Of a DNA stretch of 64,000 bases, positions 12,150-21,719 are shown piece by piece. This stretch comes from Saururus chinensis (taxonomy: Eukaryota > Streptophyta > Magnoliopsida > Piperales > Saururaceae), in assembly GCA_035235625.1 (NCBI GenBank), contig CP141147.1, positions 11,893,001 through 11,957,000 of the forward strand, read 5' to 3'. Position numbers and translations under genes: made by a program. A model generated the notes under the pieces. That model was not told where the DNA came from. It was given only the letters and a program-made list of their open reading frames with translations, and made no database searches. The stretch's first letter is position 1; each line of letters opens with the position of its first letter.

Positions 12150-12635
12150 ACATTTGTTGGAGCAATATCGTTCATGAACCTTGGAGTAATATTGCTCTAA
12201 CATTGCCGCAGTATCGCTCCAATGTTGCTCCAACATTGCTACTATTAGAACAATATGGCTCCAACATTGGAGCAATATCGCACCAATGTTGGAGCAATAT
12301 TGCTCCAACATTGCTACTGTTGGAGCAATATCGCTCCAACAATGGCGCAATATCACTCCAACGTTGGAGCAATATTGCTCCAACATTGCTACAGTTGGAG
12401 CAATAACGCTCCAACATTGGAGCAATATCGCACCAATGTTGGAGCAATATTGCTACTGTTGGAGCAATATCGTTCCAACATTACCGCAATATCGCTCCAA
12501 TGTTGGAGCAATATTGCTCCAACATTGCAGCAATATGGCTGCAACATTGCTCCAATGTTGGAGTGATATTGCTGTAATGTTGGAGCAACATTGGAGTGAT
12601 ATTGCTGCAAGTTTAGAACATTATTGCTCCAACAT
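12150..12635. repeat. Minisatellite with palindromic core GGAGCAATATTGCTCC
   Basis: The motif 'ttggagcaatattgctccaa' and variants (caatatcgc, caatatggc) recur about every 15, 31 or 44 bases through nearly 500 bp. The core is self-complementary, so both strands carry the same words. That explains overlapping open frames on both strands, with peptide repeats such as SNIAPTLEQY and LEQYCSN. These frames are not evidence of a protein gene. A smaller diverged block lies at 14096-14360. Confidence 0.9.
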
Positions 12636-14095
12636 GTTCTTCACCATTAATTTGTTCCATATATTTACAATTTTAATAGTGGAATTTAGCGCATTAAAAT
12701 GGTTGGTATAGCAATAGTCAAACTGTACCTTTTGAAAAGGATTAATTTCTTTCATATGAAGTGTTTTCAAGTGATAATTTACAAATGAAACTTTTAAATT
12801 AAATTTCAAAACCAGAGTTCATTAGAGCTTTGATGATCATGCTTAAATCATCTTTTGACATCCTCTTGTTCCATTGTTCAACACTTATTTGCTTCTATGT
12901 ACCAGTTCTCTACCATATGAATAAACTTTTTTTCTAGAATGTAGGATTCAAGAAATAATAGTACTTAAAAATGCTTAAGGCTTTCTTCATGCAATAGACA
13001 AGGTAGCAGTTCATGCAAATGCACAAATACACTAGATTAACAAGTATATTACATATATTTCATGAAACTACAACAGTGCTTTAATATAAGGCAAGTTACA
13101 AAATTGTGCCACAATTGACTTCAGTAAAAATTGTTTTACATATTTAACCCAAAAGACCATCAGCATAACCCCTCTGACCCTCAAGCAACTTCAGCCGATG
13201 AACGCTTTGCCACTAAACTTTGTACTAATCTGATAAAAAAATAATTTAATGAAGAATTTTGCTCAATAATATCTTCAAAAAATACTCTTCCTAGTGCAGC
13301 TCAGAACAAGTTGCCAAAAAAAATTGATGATAATCATAAACATGAAAAAATGGTGCATTAGCCATTAATAGACTATGAAACGCTACCATGATATTACTTT
13401 GGTGAACCTAGACACTTTGGGTCCACCTCAACAACATAAACTTGCACTCGGTTAGTAGCAATTGCAATAACTATAAATTTGGTCTTGTTCTGTAGATTGC
13501 TTCTCGTCATGGTCTCTGGCCACTATTAAAAATTTCATGCATGTCACCTTCAATGATAATTCACAAATACCTTTTTCATCTAGAGGTTTCAATCAGCCCA
13601 CTATTAGAAATTTATGCCAGTTCTCAGCATTGAACAAGAAAAAAAATGAAAAACAAAAGCATAGAAATAACCTGAAATTGTAAGTTAGTGGGGAGGTAGT
13701 TCCATTGAAGTGCGAAAGAGGGACAATTAAAGGTTAAAAGAAAATTCCAACAAGGGCAATTCTATAGTTCTGTAACACAGAGCAAATCATAATATTCCTA
13801 AGTTCAACAAGTGAATATCAATATAAACATAAATGGTGGATCACACAAAAACATCTAAAATGGTTTCAAAAATCTCAAGAATATATAATAGCCGATGGAA
13901 TAAGAACTCCTTCAAAGTACTTGTTCATCTGTCATATGCAAGTAAGCAACAATATAATAAACTAGCTCATCATCTACTTGTTGCTGCCTGTAACATAGTT
14001 GCCAAATCAGTTGCTTGTCTAACTATAAAGCTTAGAAAATTATGGTCAGATTCCAATAATGAAAGTTCCATCAATAGGTTTATGGTTGCCAAAAA
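12636..14095. other. AT-rich interior, no recognised feature
   Basis: It lies between the two minisatellite blocks. Several short ORFs exist (longest 88 aa at 13833-14099), with no domain I recognise and no flanking signals. I see no transposase, tRNA or further repeat here. Confidence 0.5.
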
Positions 14096-14360
14096 ATGAT
14101 AGGAGCAATATTACTCGAACCCTGCAGCAATATTACTCCAAGACTTATACAAATTAAAGGCATCAAAATCATCGAACATTTTAGGTTGGAGAAATATTAT
14201 TCACACCCTGCACCAATATTGCTCCAAGACTTATATAAATTAAAGGCATCAAAATCATCGAACATTTTAGGTTGGAGCAATATTGCTCCAACGTTGGAAC
14301 AATATTATTACAAGGTTGCAGCAATATTACTACAAAGTTGCAGCAATATTGCTCCAACAA
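14096..14360. repeat. Second palindromic minisatellite block with an 80-bp duplication
   Basis: 'gcaatattgctcca' variants recur as in 12150-12635. Two copies of a longer unit ('agacttatacaaattaaagg' then 'catcaaaatcatcgaac' and 'attttaggttgga') lie in tandem at about 14140-14278. The block abuts the right inverted arm. Confidence 0.8.
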
Positions 14361-15165
14361 TGAAGAACAGAGAAGAGGCATTGTGATTTGCAGGAGACGA
14401 AAAGGCCTCACTTTGGCGATCTAGGACTTCAGCTTCAAAAATAAAAACAAACATAGAGCATATGCAGTTTCTTCTCTCCGACATATAGAAGCGTGGTAAG
14501 CTGAAAGAAAGCCGATCAAAAAATAAGAACAAACGAAATGCAGGTCGAGAGAAATGTGGTAAAAAGCATGAAATCCAGTTTTCTATTCTTTAAAGAATCT
14601 GGGATGGAGCAGTTACTGAAGCTCGTAATAAACACAATGCGGAACAATCAAAACCCATAAATTGTCTGTGAAAGAAAATGGAACAGAAAAACAATCAAGT
14701 TCTTTTTTTCCACTGGAATTAAGGATAGAGACAAAACAAACAATACATAAGCACATCTGCATCTCAAGTTCGTTTATTGTACCTCAACGATATGAATTTT
14801 TGACTGTCGAACGGGAATCAGAAAGACTTGCAGGAGCGAGCATCAACAGAGTGCACCAAATATTTTGTTTCTTATGTGCCGGATGCCCCACAGGAAGTTG
14901 CTGCCTAAGAAATTTTCTCCGGCGTCGATCATCTCCTCTTTGGTCACCGGGTGGGAGCGGGAGTTTAGGGCTGGGTTCCGTGAAGAGCACTCCTCCAGAT
15001 TGGCTCTGATAAAAGAGCTTCGCCCAACTACCCCGAACTAGATCCAAAACCCACCTTCATCCGGGTTGCCGATTAACCCGGTCTCCTTAGTTACTCGGCA
15101 ACATGTCCTGTTTTCATTGGACACTCCCACCAGGGTGGGTGGGAGTGTATGACAGCTGATCCGAA
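14345..15165 (-). repeat. Inverted-repeat arm, right
   Basis: This is the reverse-complement partner of 8790-9635. The inner edge is near 'ttgctccaacaatgaagaac'. The outer edge is near 'gctgatccgaagcg', after a palindromic tip with CACTCCCACC/GGGTGGGAGTG. The two arms differ by scattered substitutions, so the duplication is not very recent. Confidence 0.85.
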
Positions 15166-15177
15166 GCGAGTTTGGAC

Positions 15178-15518
15178 AGTGAAATGAGAAAATTACACAC
15201 ACACATACACATATATTATTATTATAATAATAATAATAATAATTATTATTATAATAATAATAATTATTATAATTATAATAATAATAATTATAATTATAAT
15301 AATAATGAGTACACAAGAGAGGTTCTAAAAATTTTAGAGGAAACAAATATGGGTTACTGAGAAGTTTTCTAGGGTCCTTACAACCGTGCTCTAAATAAAA
15401 AGTTTTTAAGTCACCAGGAAAGAGGTTGTGTTTACCAATAAGTTAACCATACTAATGCTGGTCATTGTATAGTAACAATGAATTTTATTTCTCCCAAGTG
15501 GGTGGGCCATGGGAAACT
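15178..15518 (+). repeat. Direct repeat D, right copy, interrupted by an ATT microsatellite
   Basis: It is homologous to 8530-8777 in the same orientation. It is longer because an ACAC/ATT microsatellite has expanded between 'gaaatgagaaaa' and 'aatgagtacac'. It ends at 'gtgggtgggccatggg', about 25 bases before the TATA-like box of the BBE-like gene, so it forms the upstream promoter region of that gene. Confidence 0.75.
15206..15306. repeat. (ATT/AAT)n microsatellite
   Basis: About 100 bases of imperfect ATT and AAT triplets switch strand sense several times, so the tract can fold on itself. It is preceded by an ACACACAC stretch. The Tyr/Asn-rich ORFs on both strands here are artefacts. Confidence 0.95.
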
Positions 15519-15543
15519 TACTTACAATGAAGGGCACAAGGAT

Positions 15544-15552
15544 CTATATAAA
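15544..15552 (+). promoter_or_regulatory. TATA-like box of the BBE-like gene
   Basis: 'ctatataaa' lies about 60 bases before the chosen ATG at 15605. A start site about 30 bases downstream would give a short leader. It also shows that the in-frame ATG at 15509 lies upstream of the core promoter, and that the one at 15563 is too close to it. Confidence 0.6.
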
Positions 15553-15604
15553 CACGAAGCAGATGAGTAATACAAGAGTCTTGCCCCATCAACAGCCAAG
15601 AAAA

Positions 15605-17191
15605 ATGGGCTTTTCTTTATGCAAAGCTTTAGCTATGATGTTCTTACTCTTTGCTTCATTCTCGTATGCACTTCCACCTCCCGAGCAAGCAACATTTGTC
15701 CAGTGCCTTCACCATTATTCATCATCTTCTGAAAACATTTCACAAACCTTGTATTTCCCAAATACCACTTCTTATACTTCTCTTCTTCTGTCTACCATAC
15801 GCAATGACAGGTTTCTGTCATCTCCGGCCCACAAACCTCCTCTACTTATAGTTGCACCAACATATGATTCAGAAATTCAGGCATTCGTCCTCTGCTGCAA
15901 GCAACACAGCATCGAAGTTAGAGTGAGAAGCGGCGGGCATGACTTCGAAGGCCTATCGTATCGATCGCCTAACCCGTTTATTATCATTGATCTTTCAAAG
16001 TTCAACTCCATCAATATTGATACGGAGGAATCCACAGCATGGGTCCAATCTGGTGCAACTCTGGGTGAATTATACTACAAAATTGCTGAGAGAAGTAGCA
16101 TACATGGGTTCCCTGCAGGATTGTGCCACACCATTGGAGTTGGAGGACATTTTAGTGGAGGAGGGGTTGGAACGATGATGAGAAAATTTGGCCTTGCAGC
16201 CGACAATCTTTTGGATGCCTACTTAGTTGATGCTAATGGAAGACTCTTGGACAGGAAATCAATGGGTGAAGATCTATTTTGGGCCATCAGAGGAGGTGGA
16301 GGATCAAGCTTCGGGATCATCATCTCATGGAAGATCAAGCTAGTTCATGTTCCCCCTATTGTTACTGTTTTCTCCATTGTCAGGACATTAGAGCAAGGTG
16401 CTGCTAAGCTGGTGAACAGATGGCAACATATTGCAGACAAACTGGATGATAACATATTCCTTACTGTCCAACTGCGTGCTGTAACTGAAAAAACAGGAAC
16501 AATCCAAGCTTCATTCAGAGCTTACTTCCTTGGGAATATCGATCAGCTCCAGCTGCTGATGGAGAAGAGCTTTCCGGAGTTGGGAATGCAGCAAAAAGAC
16601 TGCACAGAAATGAGTTGGATAGAATTGGTATTATATGCTGCAGGCTTCCCTAATGGAACAGCCAAAGAAGCACTATTGGGCAAAGACTCTCCCTACAAAT
16701 CAGCATTCAAGATCAAGTATGATTATGTGAATGAGCCCATCCCTGAACTGGGGTTTGAAGGGGTATGGAAGCTTTTGATGGAAGCATCAGGTATGGCAAC
16801 TCTAGTTTTGGATCCAATGGGTGGGAGGATGAATGAGATTTTGGAGTCTCAGATCCCCTTTCCTCACAGAGAAGGCAACTTGTACAATATACAGTACCAG
16901 GCATTTTGGCAAGATGATAGTGATTCTGAGAAGCAACTGGACTGGATCAGGAGAATATATGGCTACATGGGTCCTTATGTTTCCAAGTCTCCAAGGGGGG
17001 CATACCTCAACTGCAAGGATCTGGACTTGGGCAAGAATGAGAAAGGAGGAAATACAAGCTTCTCAAAGGCTGAGACATGGGGCCTCAAGTATTTCAAGGG
17101 TAACTTTAGGAGATTGGCACATGTGAAGAGCTTGGTGGATGAGGGCAATTTCTTTTGGAATGAACAGAGCATTCCACCTTTGGATCCCTGA
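15605..17191 (+). CDS. BBE-like FAD-linked oxidase, single exon
   Basis: Secreted or vacuolar flavoprotein of the berberine-bridge-enzyme-like family, whose members oxidise alkaloids, monolignols, oligosaccharides or other small substrates. The substrate here cannot be told. The 528-aa product, usual for the family, has a hydrophobic signal peptide (residues 1-22), an FAD-binding domain (about 75-250) and a C-terminal BBE domain (about 460-520). Both residues for bicovalent FAD are present: His112 in SGGHDFEGLSY and Cys174 in PAGLCHTIGVGGHFSGGG. PFPHREGNLY (418-427) and the NEQSIPPL tail are typical. The C-terminal motif reads YLNCKDLDLG, with Cys470 where Tyr is commoner. The frame is open upstream to 15509, but the TATA-like box at 15544 favours the start at 15605, followed at once by the signal peptide. 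It is intronless, as many relatives are. The promoter abuts a transposon-like inverted repeat. The family call is firm; the function is not. Confidence 0.93.
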   Translation: MGFSLCKALAMMFLLFASFSYALPPPEQATFVQCLHHYSSSSENISQTLYFPNTTSYTSLLLSTIRNDRFLSSPAHKPPLLIVAPTYDSEIQAFVLCCKQHSIEVRVRSGGHDFEGLSYRSPNPFIIIDLSKFNSINIDTEESTAWVQSGATLGELYYKIAERSSIHGFPAGLCHTIGVGGHFSGGGVGTMMRKFGLAADNLLDAYLVDANGRLLDRKSMGEDLFWAIRGGGGSSFGIIISWKIKLVHVPPIVTVFSIVRTLEQGAAKLVNRWQHIADKLDDNIFLTVQLRAVTEKTGTIQASFRAYFLGNIDQLQLLMEKSFPELGMQQKDCTEMSWIELVLYAAGFPNGTAKEALLGKDSPYKSAFKIKYDYVNEPIPELGFEGVWKLLMEASGMATLVLDPMGGRMNEILESQIPFPHREGNLYNIQYQAFWQDDSDSEKQLDWIRRIYGYMGPYVSKSPRGAYLNCKDLDLGKNEKGGNTSFSKAETWGLKYFKGNFRRLAHVKSLVDEGNFFWNEQSIPPLDP

Positions 17192-18700
17192 AATATCAAA
17201 AAAATTAGTACTCAGTCCCAAATTAGTAGATACATTCGGATTTTCAAAATGAACTATATTTAGTCTATTTTAGAAAATCAAATATAACTATTAATATAAG
17301 GGGGAAAAAGTATTATTAGCAATATTATCTACTCTTAAGTGTGGAATTTGAATAATTGCCTTCCAACTTGTGGAAAGGTTTCTTTATTCTGCAACGCTTT
17401 GTCCAAAATTTGAGTACTCCCAAAATGAATAAGGTGTGTATGACTGAATATTATTGGCGGATTCTTGGGGTTTTCATGTGTTGAAATGAGATGAAAGCAA
17501 TAGCTGAGTTGAGCATACCAAGAAAGAGAAATATATATTTAAATGACATTTCATGTATTGAAATGTCTATGTCATTTCATGTGTTGAAATGACATAGACG
17601 GCCCCCCATTAACCAAAAGAAGATAACATATATTCTCCCGGTTCCACATTAATAACTTTATTTGATTTTTCAAAATAAACAAATCAATGGAGCTATTATT
17701 GTATGATAGAGGGCATAGTAATATTGTGTGAGGTATTGATGTGGGACAGAGAGAGTAGTGGTGTTATGTGTCCTTTTGGATCTATTCTCATGGCCACAGC
17801 CAACATGCAAATCGTAATTGTGTTGAGGCATCCAGCATGTACGGTTGGTTGGATTTTTCCTTGTCTAAGGGAGAGGTCCCATGGTAGAATCCTGCCCGTG
17901 GCATTTAGTTTGTATATGTGAATAGAGGGTGCATGAGTTTTTTAGTATATAATAAAGCGTATTTATTTCAATATGAAAAAATGTTGAAAAGCACCCTAGT
18001 ATGAGCCCAACCATTTATCATCAAATTGAATATTTGGACATGAATTTGGTGTCTATCATATATAGATTCTGTAAAAAAAAAGAAATATATATTTAAAATA
18101 AATTTTCTTGGTGACTTAATATTACTGGCTCTATATGAGTTAAGTGTTAAACACAGTTCATATTTTTTTTCTTAATTAATATTTTTTCATGCCCGAAAAA
18201 AGAGCATTGTGTTACAAATTAAATAAATGCCTTGGTTCGACCTCTTCTGGTATGGTTAAACCAAGAAAGAGAAAAATACAAACTTGATTGAGCTACATTG
18301 CCTAAAAAGAAAGTTAATTTTTAGAGCAGTTTGTTACTTGTAAGTTTTAGAAATGATGACAAGCACGATTTTTGTCTGGTCCTTAAGTAGTAGAAAAAGG
18401 TCAACTTAATCAAATTGCATTGATTAAACAAAGCTTATTTTATAATACAATTTATTACTTGTACGCTTTAGAAACCATGACAAGCACATAATGAATTACA
18501 AAAGAAATTTGTCCCATCCCATAATTGTTAAATCGTGGGATTGCCAAATTAGAACATGTGAAATCACATGTATGTATGGCCTTAATTCTAAGTATAAAAC
18601 CGTGCTTCTTAATGTATAAAATTTGAGACATTGAGTCAATATTATGTATATTGATTGTTGCTGGTTGAATTCTACAACTTAAGTATCGAAACTAGCTAGT
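17192..18700. other. Intergenic region downstream of the BBE-like gene
   Basis: This is AT-rich sequence with no credible gene; the 72-aa ORF at 17703-17921 has no domain. 'aataaa' at 17950-17955 is a possible but distant poly(A) signal. A hairpin lies at 17566-17600. Two related blocks of about 80 bp at about 18288-18365 and 18405-18490 ('ttgttacttgtaagttttag', 'atgacaagcac') form an imperfect direct repeat. Confidence 0.6.
17566..17600. repeat. Perfect 15-bp hairpin
   Basis: GTCTATGTCATTTCA (17566-17580) and TGAAATGACATAGAC (17586-17600) are exact inverted repeats with a 5-base loop. A related weaker hairpin 'acatttcatgtattgaaatg' precedes it. It may be the relic of a small foldback element. 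Confidence 0.85.
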
Positions 18701-18707
18701 AAAAGGA

Positions 18708-18807
18708 GTTGGAAGATGAAGATTTGGTGAATCATTAAAACCAGAGTTTTGGTAAATAATCATACAAATACTACTCACAATGATTCACCAAATCTTCATC
18801 TTCCAAC
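18708..18807. repeat. Perfect 27-bp inverted repeat with 46-base loop
   Basis: The left arm 18708-18734 starts GTTGGAAGATGAAG. The right arm 18781-18807 ends CTTCATCTTCCAAC. They are exact reverse complements over 27 bases. Transcribed, this would give a long stable stem. A MITE relic or a small hairpin-RNA precursor are both possible; no target is known. Confidence 0.9.
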
Positions 18808-18810
18808 TGC

Positions 18811-18843
18811 TTATATAAGGAGTTTTGGTAACTCCTTATATAA
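18811..18843. repeat. Perfect 13-bp hairpin adjoining the 27-bp hairpin
   Basis: TTATATAAGGAGT (18811-18823) and ACTCCTTATATAA (18831-18843) are exact inverted repeats with a 7-base loop. They begin 4 bases after the previous hairpin. 'aaaggagtt' before the first stem and 'gagttttggta' in both structures suggest a common origin. Confidence 0.9.
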
Positions 18844-19424
18844 TTTATTTATTATTTTCTAAAAAAATTAGAGAATTGGGTGATGAGATCCTCAAAATGA
18901 TTCACCACTATTGATGTCATGGTGAACCACCACGGGTATTTTGAAACTTACCCAAGCTCTGAGATGCCTTAGCATCCCTGTTATAACCTTTAAGTTGTTT
19001 ACTAACCCTTTTTATTTTCACTTCTTATCTTGCTTAAATGTTATAGCCTTTCCCATACTTGACCTAACTCACATAGGAATCAAGCAGTGAAAATATGTAG
19101 CCATGATAAACAATGATCATATATCACTAGATAATGAAAGTCCTCAATACATAATTTTCAAAATAAATGGTTTTTGTGCAATAACAAAATGTAGCACACT
19201 ATACATACGAAAATATACTAACTCTTACCTTGTTAACCCGAGAGGAAAATACTCAGTCCGACCCCATTATTCATATGAGTAGTATAAAACATGCTTATAA
19301 AACAATTGGCTAAACGGTAAGAGTCCAAAAAAAAAAACATGGATCAAGTCCAAAATTGTTTTGAGATCAAGAAGAAATGGTTTTGTTGCTAAAAAACACA
19401 TTTAAATGCATATCCACAGAACTG
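18844..19424. other. Intergenic, no recognised feature
   Basis: AT-rich sequence with no open frame or repeat that I can support. Confidence 0.5.
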
Positions 19425-19427
19425 TAA

Positions 19428-20193
19428 GGGTCTGTTTGGATTGGTGGAAACTGGGAGAGAGGGAAAGAGAAAGATAAAGTGAATCCAAGTGAAAGAGAAA
19501 CTTGGATATTCCTAAAAAATTTCTATTATTTGGTTGCACAAATGATGTTAGAGAAAATTGACAGTGACAATGATGGTAGTAGCGGTTGTGGTAGCGGTAA
19601 TGGTGGTGGTGGCGGCAGTGGTGGTGGTGGCGGCGGCGGCGGTGACAGAGATGATGGTAGTGGTGGCGGCAATGGTGGGTGGTGGTGGCAGCAATGGTGG
19701 TGGTGTCGGCGGTTGGTGGCAGCGGCGGCGGCGGCGATTGTGGCGACAGCAATAGTGGTGGTGATGGTGGCGGCGGTGGTAGTGGTAGCAACGGCGGTGG
19801 TGGTAGCGGTGGATGCTGTGGTGGTGATGGTAACAACGATGGTAGTGATAGTGGTAGCGGTGGTAGGGGTGGTGATGGTAGTGGCGACGATGGCAGCAGT
19901 GGTGGTGGTGGTGACATCGGTGGTGGTTGTGGCAGCGGTGGTGGATGCGGCGATGGTGGAGGCGGTGACAATGATGATGGTGGTAGTAGTGATAAGACAT
20001 AAGTCTCTAGTACGCTAACTTTCTCCTGAAATCCATGGGTTGATGGGTGGAAAGTTTTTGGGCTAATTTTTCATCCATTTTTTCGAGTTTTCACTCTACT
20101 TTCTCTTTCCCCGTTGAATGAAACAGTGAAAATTGGGGAATTTGAAGAAGATTTCTTTCATTTCCCTCACTTTCCACCAATCCAAACAAACCC
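19428..20193. mobile_element. PIF/Harbinger (Tourist-type) MITE, 766 bp
   Basis: The ends are inverted repeats: left GGGTCTGTTTGGATTGGTGG, right reverse complement GGGTTTGTTTGGATTGGTGG, extending imperfectly for about 30 bases. Both sides are flanked by TAA (19425-19427 and 20194-20196), the 3-bp duplication of Harbinger-type elements. No transposase is present. The interior is dominated by a GGT/GGC expansion. Confidence 0.9.
19575..19990. repeat. (GGT/GGC)n imperfect trinucleotide tract
   Basis: About 420 bases of GGT, GGC, GAT, AGT and similar triplets. Open frames occur in most frames on both strands, coding Gly-, Val- or His/Pro-rich peptides. They have no codon bias or domains and are artefacts of the repeat. 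The tract lies inside the Harbinger MITE. Confidence 0.95.
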
Positions 20194-20196
20194 TAA

Positions 20197-20639
20197 AATT
20201 TGACTAATGTAGCTTGCTAAAATTATAATAAATAAATACTTTATACTAAAATTCTAAAAAATAAAGAGTAAAAATAGAATCAAAATCAATCTTGCAATAA
20301 TTGTCCTCGATAAAAAGCACAATGAAAAACGGTTTTGATAGAGTTGGAAACTAGAGACAAGGGCAATTAATATAAAATATTGTATGGAGAAAAGAGAACT
20401 TTTCAATAACAAATACTCGAGTTAAGTCCATGAAATTCATACTAGAGTGGATTCTAGATGTCTACTAACTCCCATAAAAATTTCAAATCAAAACTCAATG
20501 CTAATTAATTTACATAATTTCAATTGTGTAGAGAAAACTAAATTGAATTAAATAAAGAAAAATATTAAGTAAACCTTAAAATGAATTTTTAGCAAAATAC
20601 TACACTTGAACATCGTATGGAACTTGAACAATAAGAATC
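20197..20639. other. AT-rich, no recognised feature
   Basis: I see no open frame and no repeat that I can assign. Confidence 0.4.
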
Positions 20640-21009
20640 AAATAAGGAGTCAACATAATATGAGTTAATTGTTAAGCTTGAAAAAAGAAGATATGAATTA
20701 ATTATTTATAGAGAAAATTCGTGTTTTTGTTAAAACTTGATTAATCTTATACTTAGTGAAACAGTTAAATTATGTATTTATTTGTTTCTTAGTATAGTAT
20801 TATGTGAGTGTTTTCTTCTTTTTGATGTGCAGGTTAATTGCAGGTTCAAGACTATGCCACATTAGAATTTGTGAGTTATATACTAAAGAGGAGAGTCACT
20901 GTCATTGTTGTCTAATTTGTCTAAATCTAATTATGCACTATTGAGTTATATTTTTTTTTCAGATTAAAGGGTTGTGGTGGTTTGTTACAAAATAGCCACA
21001 AGGGAAGAT
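20640..21009 (+). repeat. Copia-type 3' internal fragment before LTR-A
   Basis: It shares ordered words with 24440-24796: 'atttgtctaaatctaattatgcacta', 'tttgttacaaaatagccac' and a purine-rich end just before the LTR, all in the same orientation. It is non-coding. Confidence 0.6.
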
Positions 21010-21715
21010 TAGAAGAACATATATATGTGTGTCCGTATGTCATGTATTGGCTTATTTTCATCATCAAAATAATGTTATGAATGTATGCAATTTTGAGCCA
21101 TTATAAGTCTGAAGATCACATTCTAAAGATGGAGTTGAAGGAAGACTCAAATTCGTGTTTCATTAGGTAAAAACATATACACACATAACATTCACACACT
21201 TTAGTGTAAAAGAGACATTCAGAGAAAATGTGGGTGAGAAGTGGAGACTATTTGAATGAAAATTCAAATTTTTGTTCAGAGCGATTGATCTCTCGCTTGC
21301 ACTGATTGATCGGTCTTGAATGCTTTTACATGGTTCTCAAAAAATTCATGATTTAATGATTGCCAGTTTGGTTCAATTGATTTACAGGTTGAAAGTTTAT
21401 ATTAAAAATTTAACCAAAATGAGGGTGATCAATTGTTGAACCAATCAATCACTTGGTGAACTATTCAATTGTTGGGCGAGCCAATCGATCATTGTGAAGA
21501 GCTGATTCAAAAATATATGGAACTGATAAATCACCCTGTGGGCCGATCGATCAATGTGATACAAGATTGCCTAAATTACCTTTCTGGGTTGATTTAGATT
21601 CCTAGTTGAGGTAAACTACCTTTTGAGACTTGGGGATTCTATAAAAGATTTTTGGAATGTCAGTAGTGGAGAAAGGAAGACTTGGAAAAGTTAAAGAACT
21701 TGTGTGGAGTTTCTC
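21010..21715 (+). repeat. LTR-A, 5' part, truncated by CACTA-derived sequence
   Basis: It matches 24797-25370: 'gtattggct', 'aatgttatgaatg'/'aatgtaatgagaag', 'ctaaagatgga', 'actcaaattcgtgtttcatt', GATCGATCA-type words, and 'cttgtgtggagtttctct'. It breaks off where CACTA-derived units begin at about 21720. Confidence 0.7.
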
Positions 21716-21719
21716 TAAA

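Larger units (their letters stand above)
8790..15165. mobile_element. Long inverted-repeat element, MULE- or foldback-like
   Basis: Two inverted arms of about 0.8 kb enclose about 4.7 kb. Each outer tip carries a small palindrome of CACTCCCACCCA-type arms. The interior has gene-like fragments (10318-11320), a palindromic minisatellite and uncharacterised AT-rich sequence, but no transposase. A direct repeat of about 240 bp, far too long for an ordinary target duplication, lies outside both arms. Long arms plus gene-like cargo fit a Pack-MULE or foldback element. This is inference; no short target duplication was found. Confidence 0.5.

Noticed and set aside
12116..12711. Overlapping ORFs of 91-141 aa on both strands with repeated SNIAPTLEQY-like peptides
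   Set aside because: They are products of a minisatellite with a self-complementary core that lacks stops in several frames; no start context, domain or codon bias supports a protein.
17209..17700. Possible Stowaway MITE (ends like 'actcagtcccaaatta' and 'tctcccggttccacatt')
   Set aside because: The two ends are in the same orientation and no TA duplication or inverted terminus could be matched.
19402..20018. Long Gly-, Val-, Pro- and His-rich ORFs on both strands (up to 189 aa)
   Set aside because: They are read-through of the GGT/GGC tract inside a MITE; open frames on both strands show it is composition, not coding.
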